A DNA stretch of 64,000 nt from JANQIV01 sp050117315 (GTDB lineage: Bacteria; Bacteroidota; Ignavibacteria; Ignavibacteriales; Melioribacteraceae): assembly GCA_050117315.1 (NCBI GenBank), contig JASFMY010000007.1, positions 1-64,000 on the forward strand. The letters are read 5' to 3'. Made by a program: the position numbers and the translations under genes. Position 1 is the stretch's first letter. Each line of letters begins with the position of its first letter. Below are positions 1 through 8,854 of the stretch, in pieces. The notes beneath the pieces are model-generated. The model was given only the letters and a program-made list of their open reading frames with translations. It was not told where the DNA came from and did not search any database.

Positions 1-73
1 TTCCTTCTAATACATCTTGGACTACTTGCCTTTTGAACTGCTCGCTGTAATGTTGTGATTTTTCTTTTTTCAT
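1..73 (-). CDS. Transposase N-terminus (IS3 OrfA-like), cut by window edge
   Basis: Reading leftward from an ATG at 73, the frame stays open to the edge and encodes about 24 residues beginning MKKEKSQHYSEQFKRQVV. The pattern YSEQFKRQVVxxVLEG is typical of the first helix of the helix-turn-helix in IS3-family OrfA proteins, which bind the element's ends. Just upstream, GGTTGAC and GTCAACC (90-96 and 104-110) form a 7-bp inverted repeat around seven T. The outer element end probably lies near 120-130. Only the 5' end of the gene is in view, so the family call is provisional and an intact element cannot be confirmed. Confidence 0.55.
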   Translation of the reverse strand, partial: MKKEKSQHYSEQFKRQVVQDVLEG

Positions 74-136
74 TTTTTGTCCTGTTTTTGGTTGACTTTT
101 TTTGTCAACCTATTTCAGGACTATACATCCATTTTT

Positions 137-207
137 ATAAATTAGATTCCCGCTTAATACGTGCGGGAATGACATAGTATAAGCTTCAATCTAATTTTGC
201 AGAAACT
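137..207. repeat. Truncated copy of a dispersed element ending ATTTTGCAGAAACT
   Basis: The right end (194-207) reads ATTTTGCAGAAACT, identical to the terminal repeat of the complete 160-bp element at 8855-9014. The left side (about 139-147) keeps only AAATTAGAT of the expected opposite terminus. Between them TCCCGC and GCGGGA bracket a short loop. The missing outer part may have been removed by the neighbouring transposase element. The flank to the right is the remnant of a toxin gene, so this insertion probably cost that gene its 5' part. Confidence 0.5.
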
Positions 208-496
208 CCAATGTTTTTATTAACTATCTTTGGGAAAAATGAAAAAATTAATTTAACCCAGATTATGCAATAGAAAAGAAAGAATTTAGTGATAGATTTA
301 GTTTCAATGAGTTACAAATAATATCTAAGATCAAAAAAGGGTAAATAGAAAATTGAAACAACCTTTTTATTTATTGAAGGTTATTGGTTTTTGTTTTCTT
401 CGAATGCATAATTAGGGTTTAAGTAAATCAGAGAGAAATGAATTGTCGAAACTTGTAAAAGAATTAGTGAAAAATTATCAAAGGAAAGAAGAATGA
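208..496 (+). pseudogene. Toxin remnant of a type II TA pair (HigB/RelE-like), split by a miniature element
   Basis: Two in-register pieces of one protein remain. Positions 211-256 read MFLLTIFGKNEKINL, and 428-496 read SERNELSKLVKELVKNYQRKEE followed by TGA. Removing the 162-bp insert at 257-418 with one TTAA copy joins them as ...KNEKINLSKSERNELSK..., the usual C-terminus of HigB/RelE-type toxins with a YLLTxYxKNEK strand and a final basic helix. The 5' part, including most of the fold, is missing and replaced by repeat DNA at 207. The final TGA overlaps the antitoxin ATG at 493 as ATGA, the normal toxin-antitoxin coupling. The toxin is therefore almost certainly dead. Confidence 0.6.
257..418. 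mobile_element. 162-bp TTAA-flanked miniature inverted-repeat element
   Basis: The left end CCCAGATTATGCAATAGAA (257-275) matches the reverse complement of the right end, ACCCTAATTATGCATTCGAA (399-418), over most of about 20 bases. TTAA lies directly outside each end (253-256 and 419-422), as expected of a target-site duplication. No long reading frame exists inside. TTAA targets and CCC...GGG ends are known in the IS1380/piggyBac transposase superfamily, so this may be a non-autonomous relative; that assignment is inference. The insert splits the toxin remnant. Confidence 0.6.
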
Positions 497-780
497 GTGA
501 AGCATATAAAAGTATAAGCAAAGGATTAAAAGAAGCAATTGAGTATTCCAAAGGAAATCAAAAAGGAGCGAGAGAATTTCGTCCACAACAAATTGATGTA
601 AAAAAGTTAAGAGAACGAATAGGAATGACTCAGCCAAAGTTTGCTGCATCATTTGGAATAAGTCTGGGAACATTACGCCATTGGGAAAGGGGAGATAGGA
701 ACCCACAGGGGCCGGCTCTTGTGTTATTAAATTTATTATCAAAAGACCCGAATAAAGTATTGGACATTTTACATAGGTAA
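493..780 (+). CDS. Orphan HTH antitoxin (HigA/NadS-like)
   Basis: This 95-residue protein has a Cro/C1-type helix-turn-helix at residues 45-67 (MTQPKFAASFGIS, then TLRHWERG). The preceding 40 residues are typical of antitoxins encoded after their toxin. In this family the antitoxin binds and neutralises the toxin and represses the shared operon. The start at 493 overlaps the toxin TGA (ATGA), and AAGGA at 483-487 can act as ribosome-binding site. Because the toxin upstream is broken, this is likely an antitoxin left alone, which may persist as a DNA-binding regulator or protect against related toxins. HigA versus NadS subfamily is not resolved. Confidence 0.75.
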   Translation: MSEAYKSISKGLKEAIEYSKGNQKGAREFRPQQIDVKKLRERIGMTQPKFAASFGISLGTLRHWERGDRNPQGPALVLLNLLSKDPNKVLDILHR

Positions 781-814
781 AATAAACAGTAAAGTTATTT
801 TAGGAGAGAACCCT

Positions 815-848
815 TCCCGGGATCCGCTTCAAAGAGCTGATCCCGGGA
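815..848. terminator. Hairpin between convergent genes
   Basis: TCCCGGGATC (815-824) and GATCCCGGGA (839-848) form a perfect 10-bp stem with a 14-base loop in the 81-bp gap between the antitoxin and the convergent protease gene. A bidirectional terminator fits this position. There is no strong T-run on either side, so it could instead be a dispersed palindrome. Confidence 0.4.
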
Positions 849-861
849 GGATAAGATAATA

Positions 862-3800
862 CTAATTAACTTTTATAGGTCCTTCGGGAGCTTTCTTAGG
901 CAGCTTAACCGGGTTTTCTTTCAACATTTTCATTATCTCTTCAATACCTTTATTCAATTGTTGATCCTCGCCTGCCCATTCTTTAGCGGGGTCATTATCA
1001 ACAACTATGTCCGGCTCAATTCCGTGACCTTCAATCAACCAGTCTTTACCGTTGAAATCGAACAACCCTGCTTCGGGAACCATAAGCGTTCCGTGATCTA
1101 AATAAGGCAGCGATCCCCAAATTCCGACAACTCCGCCCCAGCTTCGCTTTCCGATAACTGTACCTAGACCATACTTTTTGAACCTGTAATTAACAATATC
1201 ACCATCAGATGCCGAGAATTCATCAATCAACATTACCTTTGGTCCGACGATTTCATCGGAAGGATTGGGCGAAGGTACGCTGTTTCTTAGATTACTCATC
1301 ATAATCGCTTCACGTCTTAATCGTTCGATGATCATAGGAGAAACATTGCCGCCGCCGTTTCCGCGTACGTCCACTATCAAGGCTTCTTTACCCAACTGCG
1401 GATAATATTGTTTAACAAATTCGTTCAATCCTCCAACGCCCATATCCGGTATGTGCACATAGCCTACTCTTCCGTTTGTTGCTTTGTCGACCTTCTCAAT
1501 ATTATCCTTTACCCAATTGTAATAATAAAGATCATGTTCATTGCCAATGGGAACAACCGTTACGTCTTTTGCTCCTTCTTTCGAAGGTTTATCGTTAACA
1601 GTAAGCACTACTTGCTTATCGGCTTTACCGACGAGTTCGGCAAAAAGATTTTTTATCTCAGGCGCCGGCTTGCCGTTAACTGCAATTATGTAGTCGCCTT
1701 CTTTTACATTAACTCCGATTGCCTGCAAAGGAGAACGAAGCGATTTATCCCAGTTTGCGCCGTCTAATATTTCGGTAATTTTATAATAACCTGATTCACC
1801 TGACTCAACTTGCGCTCCGAGCAAGCCGGTTTTTATTCTATCGGCTTTTTCATAATCGCCTCCGCCAACATATGCATGACCTATGTTAAGCTCGCCGATC
1901 ATTTCGCCTATAATATAACTTAGATCAATTCTGTGATTTACATATTTCAGAAAGGGTTCATATTTCTTAACATTTTTATCCCAGTCCAACCCGTGATAAT
2001 TATCGACATAAAAGAAGTCCCTTACGCTACGGGCAGCTTGATGAAAAACTTGGTTCCACTCGGCATGAAGATTTAGAAATACATCTAACCCGGACAGATC
2101 CAGTTTTTCTTTCAAGTCCAATTTGTTGCCGGGTAAATCGATAATGTAATAGGAGTTATTCGAGCAGACCAGCATTTTCTTTTTATCTGAAGAAATTTCA
2201 TAACCGTTTATATTGCCGAGTTCCTTTTCCTTTTGTTCTTTTAAGTCATAAACTAAAAGGACGGGTTTCTTGTCGGCCTTTCCTTTTCTCATGTAGTAAA
2301 TTTTTTCGCCGGCGGAACCTAGGTTATAATAATTTGAAGCAGAGACGGGAACCTTCACCGTTCTGTTTAGTATCCCGTCCAAATCAATTACTATATCTTT
2401 CACTTCTTTTGATGAATCCTTATCATTGCCGTTTGATTTCTTTTCTTCCTTTATTTTTACCTCGTCGTTCTTAGGCCCAAACGGCGACTTTGTATCCTTT
2501 GCCAAAGTAATTAAGTAAATTCCATCCATATCGGCATAAGCATGGTTCCATTCGGTCTGGCTATATGTAGGATGAAAATCTCTTTGCGAAACGAAATAAA
2601 TATACTTCCCGTTTTTCGAAAAAATCGGCGAACCGGAATTATACCAATTATCCGTAACCGGGTAACTTTTGCCTTCGCTCAAAGAATATACAAAGAGCCT
2701 ATTCATCTTCCTGCTTTCGGGAAACGAATAAGTTATCCATTTGCTGTCCGGCGACCATGAACCGAAGAAACCCCGGCCAACTTCGCCTTTTGCCACTTCG
2801 GTAACTTTTTTCGAATCAATACTTACATAATAAAGTTTCAGTTCCCTGTCGCTAAAAAGAATCTTTTTGCTGTCCGGCGACCAGCTTAACTGCCATTTAT
2901 AAGCTCCTCCTTGATTTGTTAATTGGATTTCGTCGCCGCTTCCGTCCTGCGGAATTATATAAATTTCGTCATTGCCGGATTTGTCGGAAATATAAGCAAT
3001 GTACTTTCCGTCGGGAGACCATTTCGAATTTCTTTCGAATACGCCGGATGTTTTAGTTAAATTTCTTGTTATTCCGTTGGAAACCGGGACAGTAAATACG
3101 TCGCCTCTTGCCCCGAACAAAGCGCGTTTGCCGTCGGGAGAAATTTCATAATTATTAATGTTTTTGCTTACATCTTTCATATAAGGCCTGCTTTCGGCAA
3201 AGTCTTCGGCAAATTCAACATCTATTTTTTTACTTGTTTCCGAAACAAGATCGAACCGGTAAATATATCCGGCGTATTCATATACAATAGCATCATCGCC
3301 GAGGGAAGGGAATTTTATATCGTAATCCGTATAATTTGTAAGCTTCCTTGTGTCTCCGCTTGTAAAATTGTATACATATAAATTCATTCTTTTATTCTCA
3401 TCCCTATCCGATAAGAAAAAGATATTATCACCGCTCCACATCGGAATTATATCCTGAGCGGGACTTTGCGCAACCTTTATAGTTTCTTTTGTATCGAAAT
3501 CGTATATCGAAATATCATCGGCCATACCGCCGCGGTATTTTTTCCATGTTCTGAACTCGCGGAATATCTGGTTATAGGCCAACTTTTTACCATCGGGAGA
3601 ATATGAACCAAAACCTCCTCTCGGCAATGGCAATTCGGTTTGAACGTTTCCGTCAAGCGGAGCAAGAAATAATTGTCCTTTGAAACTATTGAACTCATAC
3701 ATGCGGGAACGGAACAAAACGTTTTTATCATCGGGAGTCCAGCCTATAACAATATTATTCGGTCCCATTCTATCCGACACGTCGTCCCTATCCAATGTTG

Positions 3801-4116
3801 CGGTAAAAGTAATTCTTGTTGGAACTCCGCCTACCGCCGGCATAATATAAACCTCGGTGTTGCCGTCATATTGTCCGGTGAACGCAATCCATTGACCGTC
3901 GTGAGAAAACCGGGGGAAAACTTCAGCGCCGACATGATTTGTAAGTTTACGTGCAATGCCGCCGTCAACAGAAACTGTATAAAGATCCCCTGCATAAGTA
4001 AACACAACTTTACTGCCGTGTATAGCCGGAAATCGTAAAAGACGTCCTTCTTCCTGGGCAAAGAGAAAAGACGCCAAAGAAAACAACATTACAAACAAAA
4101 GTGATTTTCTTTTCAT
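862..4116 (-). CDS. Tricorn-type S41 protease with N-terminal propeller domains
   Basis: This 1084-residue secreted protein has a signal peptide ending ASFLFAQ. Residues about 25-600 carry repeated WSPDGK/YSPDGK blades of TolB/tricorn propellers, which gate substrate in the archaeal enzyme. A C1-like segment, a PDZ domain (about 760-860) and an S41 catalytic domain follow. The likely catalytic residues are H747 (GHAY), S970 (SASDGD) and E1029 (EGHGIEP). Their spacing agrees with Thermoplasma tricorn H746/S965/E1023, as I remember it. The serine preceding the archaeal catalytic histidine is glycine here. Bacterial homologues are periplasmic or secreted peptide-degrading proteases. AAGGA lies upstream of the ATG. 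The gene is probably monocistronic. Confidence 0.92.
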   Translation of the reverse strand: MKRKSLLFVMLFSLASFLFAQEEGRLLRFPAIHGSKVVFTYAGDLYTVSVDGGIARKLTNHVGAEVFPRFSHDGQWIAFTGQYDGNTEVYIMPAVGGVPTRITFTATLDRDDVSDRMGPNNIVIGWTPDDKNVLFRSRMYEFNSFKGQLFLAPLDGNVQTELPLPRGGFGSYSPDGKKLAYNQIFREFRTWKKYRGGMADDISIYDFDTKETIKVAQSPAQDIIPMWSGDNIFFLSDRDENKRMNLYVYNFTSGDTRKLTNYTDYDIKFPSLGDDAIVYEYAGYIYRFDLVSETSKKIDVEFAEDFAESRPYMKDVSKNINNYEISPDGKRALFGARGDVFTVPVSNGITRNLTKTSGVFERNSKWSPDGKYIAYISDKSGNDEIYIIPQDGSGDEIQLTNQGGAYKWQLSWSPDSKKILFSDRELKLYYVSIDSKKVTEVAKGEVGRGFFGSWSPDSKWITYSFPESRKMNRLFVYSLSEGKSYPVTDNWYNSGSPIFSKNGKYIYFVSQRDFHPTYSQTEWNHAYADMDGIYLITLAKDTKSPFGPKNDEVKIKEEKKSNGNDKDSSKEVKDIVIDLDGILNRTVKVPVSASNYYNLGSAGEKIYYMRKGKADKKPVLLVYDLKEQKEKELGNINGYEISSDKKKMLVCSNNSYYIIDLPGNKLDLKEKLDLSGLDVFLNLHAEWNQVFHQAARSVRDFFYVDNYHGLDWDKNVKKYEPFLKYVNHRIDLSYIIGEMIGELNIGHAYVGGGDYEKADRIKTGLLGAQVESGESGYYKITEILDGANWDKSLRSPLQAIGVNVKEGDYIIAVNGKPAPEIKNLFAELVGKADKQVVLTVNDKPSKEGAKDVTVVPIGNEHDLYYYNWVKDNIEKVDKATNGRVGYVHIPDMGVGGLNEFVKQYYPQLGKEALIVDVRGNGGGNVSPMIIERLRREAIMMSNLRNSVPSPNPSDEIVGPKVMLIDEFSASDGDIVNYRFKKYGLGTVIGKRSWGGVVGIWGSLPYLDHGTLMVPEAGLFDFNGKDWLIEGHGIEPDIVVDNDPAKEWAGEDQQLNKGIEEIMKMLKENPVKLPKKAPEGPIKVN

Positions 4117-4388
4117 TTTTAATTCCTTATCTAACTATTAAAAAATACTTTTCCACATCTAAGTGTAGTGTAAAAACTTGATTTTCGAGATACATTCCGT
4201 TTGGATAACTGCTATAACTGTGAATGTTTACCTTCATGAAAGTTTGTTGTATGTAGAAAATTTGGTTTTGGGAAATTACTAAAAAATCTTTACAGAGGAA
4301 AATGCGATACAGATACAATTTTATGTAAAACAACTCCCGGTATGTACTAATGACGTAATAATTATGTGTTCACTTCGAACAAATAGGC

Positions 4389-4410
4389 AGTCGAGGTCCA
4401 TACCTCGACT
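4389..4410. repeat. Short palindrome AGTCGAGGT/ACCTCGACT
   Basis: A 9-bp perfect stem with the four-base loop CCAT lies just left of the large inverted repeat at 4427-4891. Its form matches the other REP-like palindromes in this gap. No gene is supported here; a 70-codon frame over 4364-4576 lies entirely in repeats. Confidence 0.5.
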
Positions 4411-4426
4411 TAGAAAAATAATTTCT

Positions 4427-4891
4427 GCGTCACGGAGTGGTGAAGGTGTCTCAAAAGTAAGCTTGTCATCACGAGCGAAGCGAAGTGATCTCTATTTTGA
4501 GCTAAAAACGAAAGATTGCCCGCCTTCTCCCGACTCGTCGCATGGGCGTCAACTTAACTATGATGTAATGTTTTAATAGCTCCGGCATTCAGGGTGTGTA
4601 GCATAACTAAAATAAATAATCATAGCCACGACCTTTCAGGTCGTGGACAATAAGTCTCAACAAAAACTCAGGGCTTTAGCCCAATTTTCTCTAATATTTG
4701 GGCTAAAGCCCATAGTTGTGTGTTGCGATCATCTTTCCCCAACTTGAAAGTTGGGGTTATTGCAAAAAAATGAATATTGCACCTTAAGTTGACGCCTATG
4801 CGACACGTCGGGATACGGCGGACAGGCTTCGGCAAAAAACGCCTCGCAATGTCTATTAGGCTTTTGAGACACCTTCAGTGGTCCGTGACGC
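4427..4891. repeat. 465-bp nested inverted repeat
   Basis: The outer arms 4427-4457 and 4861-4891 agree in about 27 of 31 bases when one is reverse-complemented (GCGTCACGGA...GTCTCAAAAG). The inner arms 4518-4557 and 4784-4823 agree in 34 of 40 (GCCCGCC...GGCGTCAACTTAA). The core 4558-4783 holds several separate small palindromes. No coding frame is convincing. The architecture fits a composite non-autonomous mobile element, or a repeat that gained palindromes by successive insertion. Confidence 0.65.
4626..4756. repeat. Cluster of REP-like palindromes
   Basis: Three perfect hairpins lie within 131 bases. CCACGACCT pairs with AGGTCGTGG (4626-4646). GGGCTTTAGCCC (4671-4682) pairs with GGGCTAAAGCCC (4700-4711). 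CCCCAACTT pairs with AAGTTGGGG (4737-4756). Palindromes of this kind recur in many Bacteroidota genomes and may be mobilised by REP-associated tyrosine transposases. None is encoded in this window, so that link is inference. Confidence 0.6.
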
Positions 4892-4936
4892 CCTTGTCTA
4901 ATCATGTAATAATTATTTAGTACGTTCTATTAAATA

Positions 4937-6757
4937 CTATTTGTCCATCTTCGTTTTATAATATTCTTGCAGAATGAAGAACGCTTTTTTCTTTCTGCTT
5001 TTTTCTGAGATTAATCCTTTACGGTTCCAACCGTCTTGAACATTTGGTAGCTGTCTAAGCGGAGACATAAAATCTGCTAATATCCAAGGAGTCATACCGG
5101 CAAATCCGTCAATGCGATCGGACATTGCAATATTTTCTTTATATAAATATTCTTGATAATCTTCACTCCATCTTGTAAGACTATCTGCGTAAAAACCTTG
5201 TAGCGCGCCGCCGCCGAATTCACTTGCAATTATGGGTTTGTCCGAATTTGAAGTGATCGTTTTCTTTCGGCATTCTTTAGGTAATCCGCCATACCATCCT
5301 AGATATTCATTAAAGCTAATGATATCGAGAAATTCGATAATAGGATCGTTGATGGTATATTCAGCATCCGGGTGACCATCAACCGCTTGATCTTTTTTAC
5401 ATGCAGCACTTAGCAAACGAGTATTGTCTAAACTTCTGATATGATTTGCAAGTGATTTAAGAAACTCATTTCTTGCAGGTGTTGGGCCTGTTTCATTTGC
5501 GATTGACCAAATAATTGAGCAAGCTCTGTTATAATCTCGATTTATTATTTCGGTGTACTGCTTTTTTGCTTTTTGAAGTACTTCTTGGTTTCCCCAATTG
5601 ATTCCCCAGTATAAAGGAAGTTCTTCCCAAAGTAGAATCCCCATTTGGTCTGCCAACCGTACAATATTTTCTTGATGGGGATAGTGGGCTAAACGCATAA
5701 AGTTACATCCTAATTCTTTCGCCCAGCCAAGGACAAGTCTTGCGTCATCAATAGAATTTGCTCTATCTCGGCGGAGAGGATTTTCATCATGAAGACAAAT
5801 ACCTCTTAAGAAAATCGGTTTGCCGTTTAGAAGGATTTGTTTACCTTCAGTTGCTATTGTTCTAAATCCAATCTTATCGCTAATCTTGTCATTTCCAGCT
5901 TCTATAGTAACATCATAAAGTTTGGGTGTCTCCGGCGACCAAAGTTCAATATTATCTGCATCAATTGTAAAGTTTGTTATGCCGGAAGCATCAACTGAAA
6001 TTTCTTGTTCAATTTTTAATTCGGGAATTACAACTTTAGCTGTTTTAGGAAGTGCTTCGCCTTCAAGCTTTAATGTTCCGTTTATGCGTTTTGTACTTTC
6101 ATTTAGTGTTGTTTTATCCAACGAAATAAAATAATTGCTTATAAAAGTTTTCGGTACTTCAATTAATTTAACGTCACGAGTTATGCCACCGTGGTTAAAC
6201 CAATCAGTCACTTTGGAAGGAATATAATCATTACTACGAGTATTGCTTACACCTACTATTAAATAATTGCCTTTTTCTTTCAGCAAATCAGTTACTTCAT
6301 AACAAAAAGGAGTAAAGCCTCCTTCGTGCTTGCCAAGTATTTCGCCGTTCAAGGTAATAGTGCTTATATAATTAGCAGCACCAAAGTAAACAAAGTAACG
6401 TTTGCTTTTGTCGATATTCTCTTTATCAAATGTCTTGCGATACCAAATACTTCCTTCATAATAAAAAAGTTCTGGCTTCTGAGTGTTCCATGATCCGGGT
6501 ACCCAAAGAGTTTGAGCTAAATCAAAATTATACTCAACGCGGTCGGTTTTATCCTTTTGTTTTATGTTTTTATAGAGAGGCATAAAACCAATTTGGCCGG
6601 TTTCATAGTGATCAACTACATATTTCCATTTACCATTCAAACTAGTAAATGTTCTGTTTTGTGTGTTGGAAATAAAAATATCTTGGCCGTTGATTGAATA
6701 AAACAATCCAACGATCAATAATAAAAAGAGTATTGTGGGTTTTTTAATTGAGAGCAT
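4937..6757 (-). CDS. Secreted GH2 beta-glycosidase (beta-glucuronidase/galactosidase-like)
   Basis: This 606-residue protein has a signal peptide ending YSINGQ. The GH2 order is visible: a sugar-binding jelly roll (about 30-200, with WYRKTF and YFGAANY), an immunoglobulin-like domain (about 200-310) and a TIM barrel starting near GICLHDENP. The likely acid/base is E422 (ANETG) and the likely nucleophile E513 (ASEFGGGA), giving retaining hydrolysis of beta-linked sugars. The loop NFMRLAHYPH is typical of beta-glucuronidases and short beta-galactosidases. Substrate cannot be fixed by eye. AGGTGG lies upstream of the ATG, 52 bases after the GH97 gene, so the two are likely co-transcribed for plant or algal glycan use. 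Confidence 0.9.
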   Translation of the reverse strand: MLSIKKPTILFLLLIVGLFYSINGQDIFISNTQNRTFTSLNGKWKYVVDHYETGQIGFMPLYKNIKQKDKTDRVEYNFDLAQTLWVPGSWNTQKPELFYYEGSIWYRKTFDKENIDKSKRYFVYFGAANYISTITLNGEILGKHEGGFTPFCYEVTDLLKEKGNYLIVGVSNTRSNDYIPSKVTDWFNHGGITRDVKLIEVPKTFISNYFISLDKTTLNESTKRINGTLKLEGEALPKTAKVVIPELKIEQEISVDASGITNFTIDADNIELWSPETPKLYDVTIEAGNDKISDKIGFRTIATEGKQILLNGKPIFLRGICLHDENPLRRDRANSIDDARLVLGWAKELGCNFMRLAHYPHQENIVRLADQMGILLWEELPLYWGINWGNQEVLQKAKKQYTEIINRDYNRACSIIWSIANETGPTPARNEFLKSLANHIRSLDNTRLLSAACKKDQAVDGHPDAEYTINDPIIEFLDIISFNEYLGWYGGLPKECRKKTITSNSDKPIIASEFGGGALQGFYADSLTRWSEDYQEYLYKENIAMSDRIDGFAGMTPWILADFMSPLRQLPNVQDGWNRKGLISEKSRKKKAFFILQEYYKTKMDK

Positions 6758-6808
6758 AGTTTTTCCACCTCATGATTTTAATAATTTTTATATTGTGTAT
6801 ACCAATAA

Positions 6809-8749
6809 CTAATCAGTTAAAACAATGCCGCCATTTGACTGAATAGTTAATTCAATTTCACCCGATGTATCAACAATTGTCTCATCTTTAAATGAAACTA
6901 AGTTTTCATCATCACCATATCTAGTAACTGTTTTGCCGGCAAGCATTGGTAAATTAACTTTTATCTTTAGTGTCTTTTCTTTTGCGTTTACTCCAACAAC
7001 AAACCATTTATCGGCATGCCTACGAGCAAGTATACAATACTTACCCGGGTAGCCGTCAATAAGAACAGTTTCATCCCAAGTTGTAGGAACCTCTTCCATA
7101 AAGCCAATAGCAAATTCGGGTGCGTCAGTTAGATTGTTTGGTGCAACGGCAAACATCTGAACCGGGTTTTGGAATAGTACCGAAGTAGCTATTTGAAAAA
7201 CATTGGATGTTCTGCGGATGTTACCGCCGTCATTAGTTCTGTTGTGGTGTTTGTTTAGTAATACCGGACCAAACTCCATACAACCAACTGTATTTCTAAT
7301 GAAAGGATGCAGACATGCATTGGATGCTTCAAGATCATCAAAGTGTTGTTGGAAGATTAAGTTTTCCGAAGCTAATACTGCTTCACTTCCTACATAGTTC
7401 GGATACATGCGTTCCCAACCCCTCGGTAGTGTGCATCCGTGAAAGATAATCATCAACCCGTATTCGTTTGCGTCGGTAAGAATATCTTCATACAATTTCA
7501 TTGTCTCTTGTTTATCGCCGCCAAAGAAATCAACTTTTAATCCTTTTACTCCCAAGCTTTTAAGCCATTTCATTTCTTTGTTACGAACTACCGAATTATG
7601 CATTCTCTGTCTTGGTCCTTGTGGAGCATCGTTCCAATAACCGTTTGAGTTGTACCAAATAAAAACATCAACTCCTTTTGAATGAGCGTATTCTACTAGC
7701 GAAGGCATTTTATCGTAGCCGATTTGTTTATCCCACAAACCGTCGATCAATACATATTCATAACCCATCGCAGCAGATAAATCAATGTATGCTGTTTGGT
7801 CGTCATAGTTTATGCTGTTGTCTTGCCACATAATCCAGCTCCAAGTAGAACGACCGAATACATATTCTTGCGACGGTTCATACAAAGGTTCGACAAGATC
7901 GAAAGGGATTGTAGTTTCAACAATAGGTTTAAGATTATCGCTTACCGTAATTGTTCGCCATGGAGTTGAACCAGGCAATGCAATACCGGGAACAGCGCTG
8001 CCGATACCGTTATTTTCACCGGGCTCGGGATATGCAATTGAATAAATTCCGTCGAGTGTTCCTTCACTTAAACGCGAACCGCAATACATGCTGCTTACTC
8101 CGGTTTCGGAAACAAGTACCCATCCGTCATTACCAATATGGAAAAGGCAAGGGAAGGTGTAACCCAATCCGTATTTGGAAACTTTGCCGATTGGTTCATC
8201 CGGTGTGTATTCTTCTTCGTAACTTGGTTTGCTTTTTTTCCAGCCTATTCCCGGTGTTGCTTGCGGCGACAAAAAGGTTGTTGTCTTTTGCGGAAAATTA
8301 AATCCGGTAACCTCCTTTTCTACAATGCATGTAGATGTTTCACCATATTGAGGCATTTGATAACGTAATCCGATATCGTTGTTGCCAACGCGGAAAACTA
8401 TTTCAATCTCTTTTTCGTCTTTGTTTTTAAGAATAACAATAAGTTCGTTTGCTTTATACTCTATGGAAGATTTTTTTATTTTTTCCTGAGTATAGTTTTT
8501 CTCAATTTTGTTTTCTTTTGTTGAGACTAATTGCATTCCGTTGCAAAAGTCACCAACGCTTGTAATCAAGCCGAGTGGAGAATCTTCAAGCATTGAAACA
8601 TTGTTGTAGTTAACAGAATAAGATGGTTTACCCTTGTTAATTAAAAATGACAAGTCAAGTTTGCCGTCAGGGCTGCTTATTATTTTTTCTTGAGCAAATA
8701 ATGAGATTGACAACAATAATAAAAAGATAATGATGTTGAATTTTTTCAT
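6809..8749 (-). CDS. GH97 alpha-glycosidase, retaining type
   Basis: The 646-residue product starts at the ATG at 8749, which gives the signal peptide MKKFNIIIFLLLLSISLFAQ; a further upstream start would be TTG and would spoil it. The order is GH97 N-terminal beta-sandwich, TIM barrel (about 290-560, WSWIMWQDNS, YVLIDGLWD) and C-terminal beta domain. D407 lies in LKVDFFGG, where retaining GH97 enzymes of the alpha-galactosidase type keep an aspartate nucleophile and inverting SusB-type glucosidases do not. A glutamate 49 or 55 residues on (E456 or E462) is the likely acid/base. It is the first gene of a two-gene unit with the GH2 enzyme, probably periplasmic. The sugar is unproven. Confidence 0.9.
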   Translation of the reverse strand: MKKFNIIIFLLLLSISLFAQEKIISSPDGKLDLSFLINKGKPSYSVNYNNVSMLEDSPLGLITSVGDFCNGMQLVSTKENKIEKNYTQEKIKKSSIEYKANELIVILKNKDEKEIEIVFRVGNNDIGLRYQMPQYGETSTCIVEKEVTGFNFPQKTTTFLSPQATPGIGWKKSKPSYEEEYTPDEPIGKVSKYGLGYTFPCLFHIGNDGWVLVSETGVSSMYCGSRLSEGTLDGIYSIAYPEPGENNGIGSAVPGIALPGSTPWRTITVSDNLKPIVETTIPFDLVEPLYEPSQEYVFGRSTWSWIMWQDNSINYDDQTAYIDLSAAMGYEYVLIDGLWDKQIGYDKMPSLVEYAHSKGVDVFIWYNSNGYWNDAPQGPRQRMHNSVVRNKEMKWLKSLGVKGLKVDFFGGDKQETMKLYEDILTDANEYGLMIIFHGCTLPRGWERMYPNYVGSEAVLASENLIFQQHFDDLEASNACLHPFIRNTVGCMEFGPVLLNKHHNRTNDGGNIRRTSNVFQIATSVLFQNPVQMFAVAPNNLTDAPEFAIGFMEEVPTTWDETVLIDGYPGKYCILARRHADKWFVVGVNAKEKTLKIKVNLPMLAGKTVTRYGDDENLVSFKDETIVDTSGEIELTIQSNGGIVLTD

Positions 8750-8854
8750 GGTTCGATGTGGTTTTATTTTTAGCAAATGGATTAAAGTCTGATTGTTTAT
8801 CAGCTCATGAAATTTAATAAAAATTGGTTGAAAAAACTTTATTGAATATAGTAG

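Noticed and set aside
464..742. Minus-strand frame of 92 codons
   Set aside because: It lies opposite the antitoxin gene and has no recognisable family; the plus-strand protein has a clear helix-turn-helix.
4364..4576. 70-codon plus-strand frame
   Set aside because: It consists entirely of palindromic repeat DNA.
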